Shown in pieces: positions 8,799 to 16,590 of a stretch of 64,000 nucleotides of DNA. This stretch comes from Agrobacterium tumefaciens (lineage in GTDB: Bacteria; Pseudomonadota; Alphaproteobacteria; Rhizobiales; Rhizobiaceae). How positions within the stretch are numbered: position 1 is the stretch's first letter; each line of letters begins with the position of its first letter. The notes below the pieces were generated by a model. The model did no database searches and was not told the DNA's origin. It saw nothing but the letters and a program-made list of their open reading frames with translations. The stretch is taken from NCBI RefSeq assembly GCF_013318015.2, contig NZ_CP115841.1:1178001-1242000 (forward strand). The letters are read 5' to 3'. The position numbers were made by a program, and so were the translations under genes.

Positions 8799-9530
8799 TC
8801 ACCGATATCCGGCGGCATCGTCATAGGTCGAGAAATCGACCAGCGTGCCGAGCATCTGCAGATAGGCAACCAGCGCATCCATTTCGGTAAGCTTGGCTGG
8901 ATCGCCATCGAAATCGCCGACTTTCGCTTTCGGGTAACGCGCCAGAAGCTCGGTCGTATCGGCGTTCGGATCGGCCTGCGCGTGAAGATCAGCCGCTGAT
9001 TTCTCGATCATCTCGTCGCTATAGGGCACGCCAACGGCGCGGTTAGCCTTCAGCTCCATCGAGATATCCGTAATCTTCAACGGCGTGGTTTTAAGGAACG
9101 CGTAGGACGGCATGATCGACTCCGGCACGACGGAGCGCGGATCGGCCAGATGCTGCACGTGCCATTCATTCGAATAGCGGTCGCCTACGCGTGCGAGGTC
9201 CGGCCCCGTGCGCTTGGAACCCCACTGGAACGGGTGGTCGTACATGGATTCCGCCGCCAGGCTGTAATGCCCGTAACGCTCCACCTCGTCGCGGAACGGC
9301 CGGATCATCTGGCTGTGGCAGACATAACATCCCTCGCGGATGTAGATGTTGCGTCCGGCCAGTTCCAGCGGCGAGTAGGGCCGCATGCCCTCCACCTTCT
9401 CGATAGTGTTTTCGAGATAGAAAAGCGGCGCGATTTCCACGATACCGCCGATTGAGACGACGAGCAGCGAGCCGACCAGAAGCAGTGTGGCGTTGCGTTC
9501 GATGACGCCGTGTTTGTCGAGTATGGACAT
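8799..9530 (-). CDS. fixO: cbb3-type cytochrome c oxidase subunit II (monohaem cytochrome c)
   Basis: The 243-residue protein has an N-terminal anchor (about residues 14-36) and one haem c site, CYVCHSQ, at 68-74, followed by [16 protein letters not shown], a conserved CcoO segment. The axial Met is likely in the [10 protein letters not shown] region. The start at 9530 is preferred because AAGGAGAG lies 5 bases upstream; a longer frame exists but overlaps fixN. FixO carries electrons from FixP to the catalytic subunit. Confidence 0.97.
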   Translation of the reverse strand: MSILDKHGVIERNATLLLVGSLLVVSIGGIVEIAPLFYLENTIEKVEGMRPYSPLELAGRNIYIREGCYVCHSQMIRPFRDEVERYGHYSLAAESMYDHPFQWGSKRTGPDLARVGDRYSNEWHVQHLADPRSVVPESIMPSYAFLKTTPLKITDISMELKANRAVGVPYSDEMIEKSAADLHAQADPNADTTELLARYPKAKVGDFDGDPAKLTEMDALVAYLQMLGTLVDFSTYDDAAGYR

Positions 9531-9540
9531 CGGCCTCTCC

Positions 9541-11163
9541 TTATTCAGCGGGCTGCAGCGAAGGTGCGGCGTCATTGCGGACGCCCTCCTCGCGGTGACG
9601 ACCGAGGATGGTCATGGTGACGTTGTAGGCCATGATCAGCGCGCCACTGAGGAACATCAGGCCGCCCAGCGCACGCATCACGTAATAGGGGAACAGCGCT
9701 GCGACCGATTCCGCGAAGGAATAGACGAGGAAACCCTGCGTATCGTATTCGCGCCACATCAAGGCCTGCTGGATGCCGGCCACCCACATCACGGCGGCGT
9801 AGATGACGATGCCGATCGTGGCGAGCCAGAAGTGCCAGTTGACCAGTTGCAGGCTGTAGAGACGATCCCTGCCCCACAGTTTCGGCGTCAGATAATAGAT
9901 GGCACCGAAGGTGATCATGCCGTTCCAGCCGAGAGCGCCGGAATGCACGTGGCCGATGGTCCAGTCGGTATAGTGGCTGAGCGAGTTGACAGCCTTGATC
10001 GACATCATCGGACCCTCGAAGGTCGCCATGCCGTAGAAGGCCACCGCCATTACCATCATACGAACGATGGGATCGGTGCGGATCTTGTCCCATGCGCCCG
10101 ATAGCGTCATCAGGCCATTGATCATGCCACCCCAGGACGGCATCCACAGCATGATCGAGAACACCATGCCGAGCGTCTGCGCCCAGTCCGGCAGCGCCGT
10201 ATAGTGCAGATGGTGCGGACCGGCCCAGATATACATGAAGATCAAAGCCCAGAAGTGGATGATCGACAGGCGGTAGGAATAGACCGGGCGGTTGACCTGC
10301 TTGGGAATGAAATAATACATCATGCCGAGGAAGCCGGCGGTGAGGAAAAAGCCGACGGCGTTATGGCCGTACCACCATTGCGTCAGCGCATCCTGCACGC
10401 CCGAGAAAGCGGAGTAGCTCTTGACGCCGAGGAACGACACCGGAATGGCGAGGTTGTTGACGATATGCAGCATGGCGATCGTCACGATGAAGCTCAGATA
10501 GAACCAGTTTGCCACATAGATATGCGGCTCCTTGCGCGTCAGGATCGTGCCGAGAAATGCGAGGAGATAGGCGACCCAGACTATCGTCAGCCAGATATCG
10601 ACATACCATTCCGGCTCGGCATATTCGCGGCCCTGCGTGATACCAAGCAGATAGCCAGTGGCAGCCATGACGATGAAGAGGTTGTAGCCCCAGAAGACGA
10701 ACCAGCCGAGATTGCCGCCGAACAGGCGTGCGCGACAGGTTCTCTGCACCACGTAAAATGACGTGGCAATCAGCGCATTTCCCCCGAAAGCGAAGATCAC
10801 CGCGGAGGTGTGCAGCGGCCGCATCCGGCCGAAATTGAAATAGGGCGCGATGTTGAGATCGGGAAAGGCAAGCTGAAGCGCCACCACGACCCCGACCAGA
10901 AACCCGACCACGCCCCAGAACACGGTAGCGACGACGCCGTATTTCACGACCTCATCGAAATATTCGGATTTCAGCCGGGCGCGCGCGGCCTGATCGACAG
11001 GCGCGAAAGAAACACGGCGCAGCAGAAGCACCGTGCTGACCAGAAGCGTAAAGAACAGCACCCACATATGGGCGGCGAAAAGACTGTCGTGAGCGAAAGC
11101 AGCCCCGAGCAGCGCGAGAAAAGCCCCAAGGGCCACGATCGCGGTTTCTAACGTGTAATTCAT
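9541..11163 (-). CDS. fixN: cbb3-type cytochrome c oxidase catalytic subunit I
   Basis: The 540-residue protein has about 12-14 membrane helices and the haem-copper oxidase core: [19 protein letters not shown], the [20 protein letters not shown] helix that supplies a CuB His and the Tyr of cbb3 enzymes, [15 protein letters not shown], and [20 protein letters not shown] with the haem ligands. It reduces oxygen with high affinity and pumps protons under microaerobic conditions. The ATG at 11163 was chosen on the basis of the usual MNYTLET start and a GGGGGAAA ribosome site. A perfect anaerobox lies 116 bases upstream. Confidence 0.97.
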   Translation of the reverse strand: MNYTLETAIVALGAFLALLGAAFAHDSLFAAHMWVLFFTLLVSTVLLLRRVSFAPVDQAARARLKSEYFDEVVKYGVVATVFWGVVGFLVGVVVALQLAFPDLNIAPYFNFGRMRPLHTSAVIFAFGGNALIATSFYVVQRTCRARLFGGNLGWFVFWGYNLFIVMAATGYLLGITQGREYAEPEWYVDIWLTIVWVAYLLAFLGTILTRKEPHIYVANWFYLSFIVTIAMLHIVNNLAIPVSFLGVKSYSAFSGVQDALTQWWYGHNAVGFFLTAGFLGMMYYFIPKQVNRPVYSYRLSIIHFWALIFMYIWAGPHHLHYTALPDWAQTLGMVFSIMLWMPSWGGMINGLMTLSGAWDKIRTDPIVRMMVMAVAFYGMATFEGPMMSIKAVNSLSHYTDWTIGHVHSGALGWNGMITFGAIYYLTPKLWGRDRLYSLQLVNWHFWLATIGIVIYAAVMWVAGIQQALMWREYDTQGFLVYSFAESVAALFPYYVMRALGGLMFLSGALIMAYNVTMTILGRHREEGVRNDAAPSLQPAE

Positions 11164-11278
11164 TGTTGGTTTCCCCCAACGTGCAAGTAGACCGACGAAA
11201 GGCTTGGCGCGCGCTTTACGAAGCGGAAACGGGCCTTTGCGTCGGTTGGAGCATTGCCACCGGCGTGGGGAAGCCACC

Positions 11279-11292
11279 TTGATCCAGATCAA
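11279..11292. promoter_or_regulatory. Perfect FNR/FixK anaerobox before fixNOQP
   Basis: TTGATCCAGATCAA is an exact TTGAT-N4-ATCAA palindrome, 116 bases upstream of the fixN ATG. In rhizobia such sites bind FixK or FnrN and activate fixNOQP at low oxygen. No fixK, fixL or fixJ is in the window, but fnrN is at 60709. Confidence 0.92.
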
Positions 11293-11406
11293 GAAAGAGA
11301 AGCTGTCGCAGCACCGGCAAAACCGAGCCGGGATTTGGCGATAAAAAGTACATAGAAACTGAAAGAACGGACGCCGACGCGCGACACCGGCTTTATAGGG
11401 CTTGCG

Positions 11407-11928
11407 TCAGCCCTTCATTTTCAGCGGCAGCCCGGCTGCGACGAAATAGACTTCATCGACGATGGCCGCGACGCGCTGGTGTAACCTTCCGGCGTGATCG
11501 CGGAATTCGCGCGCCATGCGGTTTTCCGGCACGATGCCAAGGCCGACCTCGTTAGAGACGAGAATCAGTTTCGCCTTGGTGGACGCGATTGCCGCTGCCA
11601 GGGTGGCGAACGCCGTCTCGATATCGGCGTTCTCCATCATAAGATTGGTGAGCCACAATGTCAGGCAGTCGATAAGGATAACATTGTCCGGCGCATCCAG
11701 CCGCGCGAGCACGGCAGCGATATCAACGGGCGCCTCGTGTGTCGTCCACTCCTCGCCGCGCCGGGCCTGATGATGGTCGATGCGATCGCGCATCTCGTCA
11801 TCCCATGCCCGGCCGGTGGCCAGATAATGCAGGTGCCCGTCGGCTTTGCCCGCAAGGTCCTCGGCAAAACGGGACTTGCCGGAGCGCGCGCCGCCTAGAA
11901 TGAAAACGGAGCGGTTTTTATCTGTCAT
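11407..11928 (-). CDS. cobP: Bifunctional adenosylcobinamide kinase / adenosylcobinamide-phosphate guanylyltransferase
   Basis: The 173-residue length is typical. The P-loop GGARSGKS is at residues 12-19, and [19 protein letters not shown] carries the His that is guanylylated in this family. [12 protein letters not shown] and [22 protein letters not shown] are further conserved blocks. The enzyme phosphorylates adenosylcobinamide and transfers GMP to it during nucleotide-loop assembly of coenzyme B12. It stands apart from other cobalamin genes here, and I could not recognise a cobalamin riboswitch upstream. Confidence 0.94.
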   Translation of the reverse strand: MTDKNRSVFILGGARSGKSRFAEDLAGKADGHLHYLATGRAWDDEMRDRIDHHQARRGEEWTTHEAPVDIAAVLARLDAPDNVILIDCLTLWLTNLMMENADIETAFATLAAAIASTKAKLILVSNEVGLGIVPENRMAREFRDHAGRLHQRVAAIVDEVYFVAAGLPLKMKG

Positions 11929-12433
11929 GAAGAACCTGGAAGAAAAGAATAAGACGGACCGGCATCATTGCGGTGTCGCAAGCCAGAGACAGCCGTACAT
12001 GAAGGGAACGATTCGTAGAAAAAGGCGTCCCCCGGTTACTCATGCCGGACTGCCGATGATACCGGGTCGGAGACGACAAAACCTGTCCGCACGATGCGGG
12101 ACATTGACAGCCTTGGCAACTCCGGATGCCGGAAACACCGGTCCTGACAAAAAGCTAGGTGCGAACGGTCATTCTGTCAATCGGCGAGCGGTGTCTACGA
12201 AAAATCAAGCGGAACCGGTACGCAAAACCTTGACCCGGAACCGGCAGACCTTTCCGTCCGCGACGGGATTGATAAAGCCACTTGGTTACCGGAACGTTAG
12301 CAGAAAACGAAATGACGAAGCTGCAACGCGGCGGGAGAATGTTCGCCCATGGAGGCCGCTGCCATTGCCTTGCCATGGCCTTCAAATCAATATGGCCGCG
12401 AAGATTCGCAAACAGCAAGGTGACCTGCCCGTG
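11929..12433. other. 505-base stretch without a supported gene
   Basis: This lies between the divergent cobP and DUF599 genes. A plus-strand frame stays open through it, but the implied peptide is Arg/Thr/Pro-rich without family features, overlaps cobP, and has no convincing start. I searched by eye for a B12 box on the cobP strand and did not find one. It contains several short GC-rich dyads but no clear element. Confidence 0.5.
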
Positions 12434-13126
12434 ATGACCGTCATGGACTATATCTCGATCGTCGTTTTTATCGTGTTATGGGCCACCTATACCCACCTCA
12501 CGACGGGAACGACGCTGTTTTCGCGAACCAGCCTCAATCAGGCCATGGCGGAGCGTCGACGCGACTGGATTTACAATTCTCTCAAACGCGACTTGAAGAT
12601 GATCGACACACAGATCATGGCGGGTTTGCAGAATGGTACCGCTTTTTTCGCGTCTACCTCGATCTTTGCTATCGGCGGCTGCTTTGCTCTTCTGGGGGCG
12701 ACAGATCGGGTCGAAACCGTGTTTCGCGACCTGCCCTTCGTGCAGTATGCCGGGCGCACGGCCTTCGAACTGAAGGTCATGGGGCTAACCTGCCTTTTCG
12801 GCTACTCGTTTTTCAAGTTCGGCTGGTCCTACCGCCTGTTCAATTATTGCACGATCCTGTTCGGTGCCATACCCATGGTCCATGATGTCAACGCGGATCG
12901 CGACGCTGCCGAGCGTGCCGCTGAAAACGTCATAAAGATGAACATCATCGCTGCTAAGAACTTCAATGATGGGCTGCGGACGATCTTCCTGTCGATCGGT
13001 TATCTCGGCTGGTTCATCAGCCCCTATGTCTTCATCGCAAGCACGGTCATCATCATAGTGGCGCTGTTGCGCCGCCAGTTCTTCTCCGAGGCCCGCCGCG
13101 CCATCATGGACAGGCCCGGGCCTTGA
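12434..13126 (+). CDS. DUF599 family inner-membrane protein
   Basis: A 230-residue protein with four likely membrane helices (near residues 3-22, 70-92, 110-135 and 185-210). The opening MDYISIVVFIVLWATYTHLT and the following RRRDWIYNSLKRDLKMIDTQIM match the DUF599 family of uncharacterised membrane proteins common in Alphaproteobacteria. The ATG at 12434 is used because AAGGTGA precedes it at a workable distance and the membrane domain begins at once; ATG 12443 is also possible. No function is known. It is followed 69 bases later by the DUF1624 gene. Confidence 0.82.
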   Translation: MTVMDYISIVVFIVLWATYTHLTTGTTLFSRTSLNQAMAERRRDWIYNSLKRDLKMIDTQIMAGLQNGTAFFASTSIFAIGGCFALLGATDRVETVFRDLPFVQYAGRTAFELKVMGLTCLFGYSFFKFGWSYRLFNYCTILFGAIPMVHDVNADRDAAERAAENVIKMNIIAAKNFNDGLRTIFLSIGYLGWFISPYVFIASTVIIIVALLRRQFFSEARRAIMDRPGP

Positions 13127-13195
13127 AATAGCCTTACTTCACGGGCCAAGCCCTTGTGTAGACAACGGCTTCAGACAGCTGAAACAGCAGGAATT

Positions 13196-14161
13196 ATGGA
13201 AACAGAAACAGCTGCAATCGACACCCGCCGCAAAGGCCGCATGGGCGGTCTCGATACACTGCGCGGGCTGGCGCTCATCGCCATGGCGTCTTACCACTTC
13301 ACATGGAATCTGGAGTATTTCGGCTATCTGGAGCCGGGTACGGCAACCACCGGCCTGTGGAAGCTTTATGCGCGCGCCATTGCCAGCTCGTTCCTGTTCC
13401 TCGCCGGTTTCAGCCTGTTTCTCGCCCATGGCAAAGCCATAAACTGGCCGTCCTTCGGCAAGCGTTTTGCAATGGTGGCGGGCTCGGCGCTGCTCATCAC
13501 CATCGCTACCTATGTCGCCTTTCCGGATAGCTTCATCTTTTTCGGAATCCTGCACAACATAGCCGCTGCAAGCCTTGTCGGGCTGCTGTTCCTGCGGGCC
13601 CCCCCGCTGGTGACGCTGCTTTTCGCGGCTCTTGCCTTTGCGCTGCCGCAATACGTCCAGTCGGATTTTTTCAACAGCAAATGGCTGGCATGGGTCGGTT
13701 TCTCCACCATGCCGCCGCGCTCGAACGATTATGTGCCGCTCTTGCCGTGGCTCGCGCCCTTTCTTGCCGGACTTGCGGTTTCGCAATTCGTCACACCGCG
13801 CAGCTGGCTGGACCGTTTTCGCAACCCAAGCTCCCCCCGCAATCTGATAGCAACAGCGGGCCGTCACAGCCTTGCCTTTTACCTCATTCATCAGCCGGCG
13901 CTGATTGGCCTCGTCTACGCGGTATCACTTGTGGCACCGCCTCCTCCTGTCGACCAGGTGGAGCTTTACAAATCGAGCTGTGAAAAAAGCTGCGTCCAGC
14001 AGGCTAACGGGCAGGAATTGTGCCAACGTTTCTGCGGCTGCACGCTTGAAAAGCTGCAAGCGGAAAGCCTGTTTGACATCATGATGGAAGGCAAGCTCAG
14101 TGCGGAGCAGCAGACGAAAGTCAGCGACGTGGCGCAACAGTGCACGGTTGAGGCGCAGTAA
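13196..14161 (+). CDS. DUF1624 (heparan-alpha-glucosaminide acetyltransferase-like) membrane protein with Cys-rich tail
   Basis: A 321-residue multi-helix protein. MGGLDTLRGLALIAMASYHF is the signature opening of the DUF1624/YeiB acyltransferase-like family, in which R-GLA--LM---H is conserved. GRHSLAFYLIHQPALIGLVY near residue 220 is the second conserved block, with the His expected in acyl transfer. After the last helix comes a C-terminal domain of about 65 residues with the pattern C-X3-C-X9-C-X3-C-X-C, probably periplasmic and disulphide-bonded. The ATG at 13196 has CAGGA just upstream. Substrate is unknown. Confidence 0.82.
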   Translation: METETAAIDTRRKGRMGGLDTLRGLALIAMASYHFTWNLEYFGYLEPGTATTGLWKLYARAIASSFLFLAGFSLFLAHGKAINWPSFGKRFAMVAGSALLITIATYVAFPDSFIFFGILHNIAAASLVGLLFLRAPPLVTLLFAALAFALPQYVQSDFFNSKWLAWVGFSTMPPRSNDYVPLLPWLAPFLAGLAVSQFVTPRSWLDRFRNPSSPRNLIATAGRHSLAFYLIHQPALIGLVYAVSLVAPPPPVDQVELYKSSCEKSCVQQANGQELCQRFCGCTLEKLQAESLFDIMMEGKLSAEQQTKVSDVAQQCTVEAQ

Positions 14162-14197
14162 AGAACGACACACGCCCAATCTACGCTCGGCGTCATT

Positions 14198-14214
14198 CTC
14201 GGGCTTGACCCGAG
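14198..14214. repeat. Short intergenic palindrome
   Basis: CTCGGGCTTGACCCGAG has 6-bp arms around CTTGA. Palindromes with this GGGCTTGACCC core, flanked by GTCATTCTCGGG, are recurrent between genes in Rhizobiaceae genomes. Only one copy is seen in this window, so the repeat status rests on general knowledge. Confidence 0.45.
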
Positions 14215-14320
14215 TATCTATCCACGTCGCGTAAAATCAAAAGCATGACGGAGTGAGAGGTTTTCCTCTCCGCGGGAAATCCAGGGCCATCACGTCAAGC
14301 GCGACGGCGGGAAACCTGCA

Positions 14321-14734
14321 TCAGGTCCCTACGCCGATTTCGGCAAGGCGCGTAAGGCAGGCCTCTTCGACATTGTCGAGTTCAGCCAGCGTCTCTTCGA
14401 TGTCCTTGCGCTTTTGCCTGAGATCGGCGCGCTTCTCATCGACCTTCTTCATCAGAAGCACAAGCTGGCCTGATTCGCCCGGCGGCTCCTTGTAGACGTG
14501 AATGATCTCGCGAATTTCTGCGATCGTGAAACCGATACGGCGGCCGCGCAGGATTTCCTGAATGAGACGCCGATCCGCAGACCTGAAAAGCCTCGTACGC
14601 CCGCGTCGCTCAGGGTGAATGAGGCCCTCATCCTCGTAAAATCGCAAGGTGCGGGTGGAAACACCGAATTCGCGCGTCAGTTCGGTTATGCTATAATACT
14701 TGTCCAAGGGCCTATCCGATTCATAACCGGACAA
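14321..14734 (-). CDS. MerR-family transcriptional regulator
   Basis: About 137 residues. The winged helix DNA-binding part reads KYYSITELTREFGVSTRTLR then FYEDEGLIHPERRG, typical for MerR, followed by a coiled-coil dimerisation helix (about residues 85-130). There are no cysteines arranged for metal sensing, so it is not a Cu/Zn/Hg sensor of the classic type. No ATG is available: TTG at 14734 or TTG at 14707 (just before DKYYSI) must be used, and I cannot decide between them. The likely target is unknown; mgtE lies just upstream on the same strand. Confidence 0.85.
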   Translation of the reverse strand: MSGYESDRPLDKYYSITELTREFGVSTRTLRFYEDEGLIHPERRGRTRLFRSADRRLIQEILRGRRIGFTIAEIREIIHVYKEPPGESGQLVLLMKKVDEKRADLRQKRKDIEETLAELDNVEEACLTRLAEIGVGT

Positions 14735-14792
14735 TTATTATTTGACCTTCACGTAAAAGTCAATTTTTCCTGCCGCTTTCGCCTGTTCTGGC

Positions 14793-16220
14793 CTATCCCG
14801 AAATACCGTACCACCAGGTCGCGATGCCCAGAAACGAAAAAAAGCCGACAATGTCCGTTACCGCCGTCACGAAGACAGCAGAGGAAACGGCGGGGTCTGC
14901 CCCGAACCTGTCGAGAACCAGCGGAATGAGAATGCCTGCCAGCGCCGCCGCCAGCATGTTGAGACACATGGCGGCAGCAATGATTCCACCGATATGGACA
15001 TCCTGGAACCACACGCCTGCAACGATGCCGATGGCACAGCCGAACAACAACCCGTTCAGGATGCCAACGCCCGCTTCACGCCTGATAATGCGGGCAGCGT
15101 TGTGAATATCTAGGCTTTTGGTAGCCAGCGCCCGCACGGACACGGTCATGGTCTGCGATCCGGCATTGCCGCCCATCCCGGCAACCGTCGGCATCAAAAT
15201 CGCCAGCGCAATGATCTGCTGGATCGTCGCATCGAAAAGGCTGATGACGGAGGCAGACAGAAAGGCGGTAAGGAGGTTGACCGCAAGCCACGGCACACGC
15301 GAGCGCGAGGTGCTGGTGATGCTGTCAGACAGTTCTTCGTCGCCCACACCGCCAAGGCGCAGCAAATCCTCTTCGGCTTCTTCCTGAATGACGTCGACCA
15401 CGTCATCGATGGTGAGCACGCCAACCAGACGGCCGTTATTGTCCACCACGGCGGCGGATAGAAGGTCGTATTGTTCGAAAAGTTGCGCCGCTTCTTCCTG
15501 GTCCATTTCGGCCGGAATGGAGTGGTTGGTCTCGTGCATGATCGTTTCGATCTTCACCTGACGCTTGGCGCGCAGCACCTTGTCGAGATCGAGAGCGCCG
15601 ACTAGCTTGAACGTGGGGTCGATGACGAAGATCTGCGTGAAGGAATCCGGTAACTCCTCCTCCTCACGCAAATAATCAATGGTCTGTCCCACGGTCCAGA
15701 ACGGCGGCACGGCAACGAATTCCGTCTGCATGCGACGGCCGGCAGAGCTTTCCGGATAATCCAGCGCCCGCATCAGCCGCACCCGTTCGGTGAACGGGAG
15801 TTGCGAGAGGATGTCCTCGCGGTCCTCGTCGTCGAGATCCTCGAGAATGTAGACAGCGTCGTCCGAATCCAGTTCGCCGATACCGGCAGCGATCTGCTCA
15901 TTCGACATCTGGTCGACGATATCGAGACGGATGCCTTCATCCACCTCGGTCAGCGCCGTCATGTCAAAATCGGAACCCAGCAACCGCACGAGCGCGTGGC
16001 GCTGCTCCGGCATGATCGACTCCAGCACGTCGCCGAGTTCAGACTCATGCAGTCGCGCCACATTCTTGCGCAGGAAAAGCAGATCGCGGTCGGCAATCGC
16101 TGCCCCCACCATCGCCAGAAAGTCGGAGCGGACAGAGCCGTCCTCGGCGTAGATATCGGAGGGTGCCTCTGTCGGTTTCGACTCTTCGGGCGCGAGAAGA
16201 TCGTCGTCACGGTCTGTCAT
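14793..16220 (-). CDS. mgtE: Magnesium transporter MgtE
   Basis: The 475-residue protein has the MgtE order: an N-terminal superhelical domain (about 40-145), two CBS domains (about 150-275) that sense Mg2+, a connecting helix, and five membrane helices (about 300-470). Motifs include the acidic GELDSDDAVYILEDLDDEDR, the CBS segment LVGALDLDKVLRAKR, and the pore-helix block PTVAGMGGNAGSQTMTVSVRALA. The channel lets Mg2+ in when cytoplasmic Mg2+ is low. It is monocistronic or heads a transcript into the MerR gene. Confidence 0.95.
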   Translation of the reverse strand: MTDRDDDLLAPEESKPTEAPSDIYAEDGSVRSDFLAMVGAAIADRDLLFLRKNVARLHESELGDVLESIMPEQRHALVRLLGSDFDMTALTEVDEGIRLDIVDQMSNEQIAAGIGELDSDDAVYILEDLDDEDREDILSQLPFTERVRLMRALDYPESSAGRRMQTEFVAVPPFWTVGQTIDYLREEEELPDSFTQIFVIDPTFKLVGALDLDKVLRAKRQVKIETIMHETNHSIPAEMDQEEAAQLFEQYDLLSAAVVDNNGRLVGVLTIDDVVDVIQEEAEEDLLRLGGVGDEELSDSITSTSRSRVPWLAVNLLTAFLSASVISLFDATIQQIIALAILMPTVAGMGGNAGSQTMTVSVRALATKSLDIHNAARIIRREAGVGILNGLLFGCAIGIVAGVWFQDVHIGGIIAAAMCLNMLAAALAGILIPLVLDRFGADPAVSSAVFVTAVTDIVGFFSFLGIATWWYGISG

Positions 16221-16590
16221 CTGGCGTCCCCTTCTTTAAATGCCGCAGTGCACGAATTTGCAGGCAGAATGGCGTTAAAAAGTATATTGTCAACAACCGG
16301 ATAGGTGAAAAACAACGGGCTTCGGAACTGCGACGAAAATGGCATGGAGCGCCCTTTCGCAAGACCATGATCGAAGAGCGCAGCACTCCATGATGATGCA
16401 GCGGCAGGCAGTGCACCTCAATCCGCCTAACGTCCGGAAAGCCCTTGCCGTTCCGTCGGAACCGGTAAGATAGAGATTGACATATGTCGCCCATAGACGA
16501 TTCTGAAAGAGCTTTTTTTATATATGATTGGCCGTTGCCAAACGGTAAGTATCCCTGGGCGGCCAGGAAAATTTCAGGAAAATCACGACA
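16221..16590. other. Intergenic region between divergent mgtE and the YdeP-type gene
   Basis: 370 bases without a supported gene. On the mgtE strand a TTGACA is at 16289-16294 with CATTCT 17 bases downstream (16266-16271), a plausible promoter about 45 bases before the mgtE start. The part near the oxidoreductase gene (16500-16525) is AT-rich with TTTTTTTATATATGAT. I see no obvious riboswitch. Confidence 0.4.

Noticed and set aside
11929..12200. Cobalamin riboswitch before cobP
   Set aside because: I looked for the B12 box and the conserved GCCACTG-type core on the cobP strand and did not find them; cannot be excluded without a covariance search.
11846..12433. Upstream extension of the DUF599 frame
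   Set aside because: The extension overlaps cobP on the other strand, has Arg/Thr-rich sequence unlike the family, and no start signal.
13139..13891. 250-residue minus-strand frame over the DUF1624 gene
   Set aside because: The plus-strand gene has a clear family signature and membrane helices; this frame has neither.
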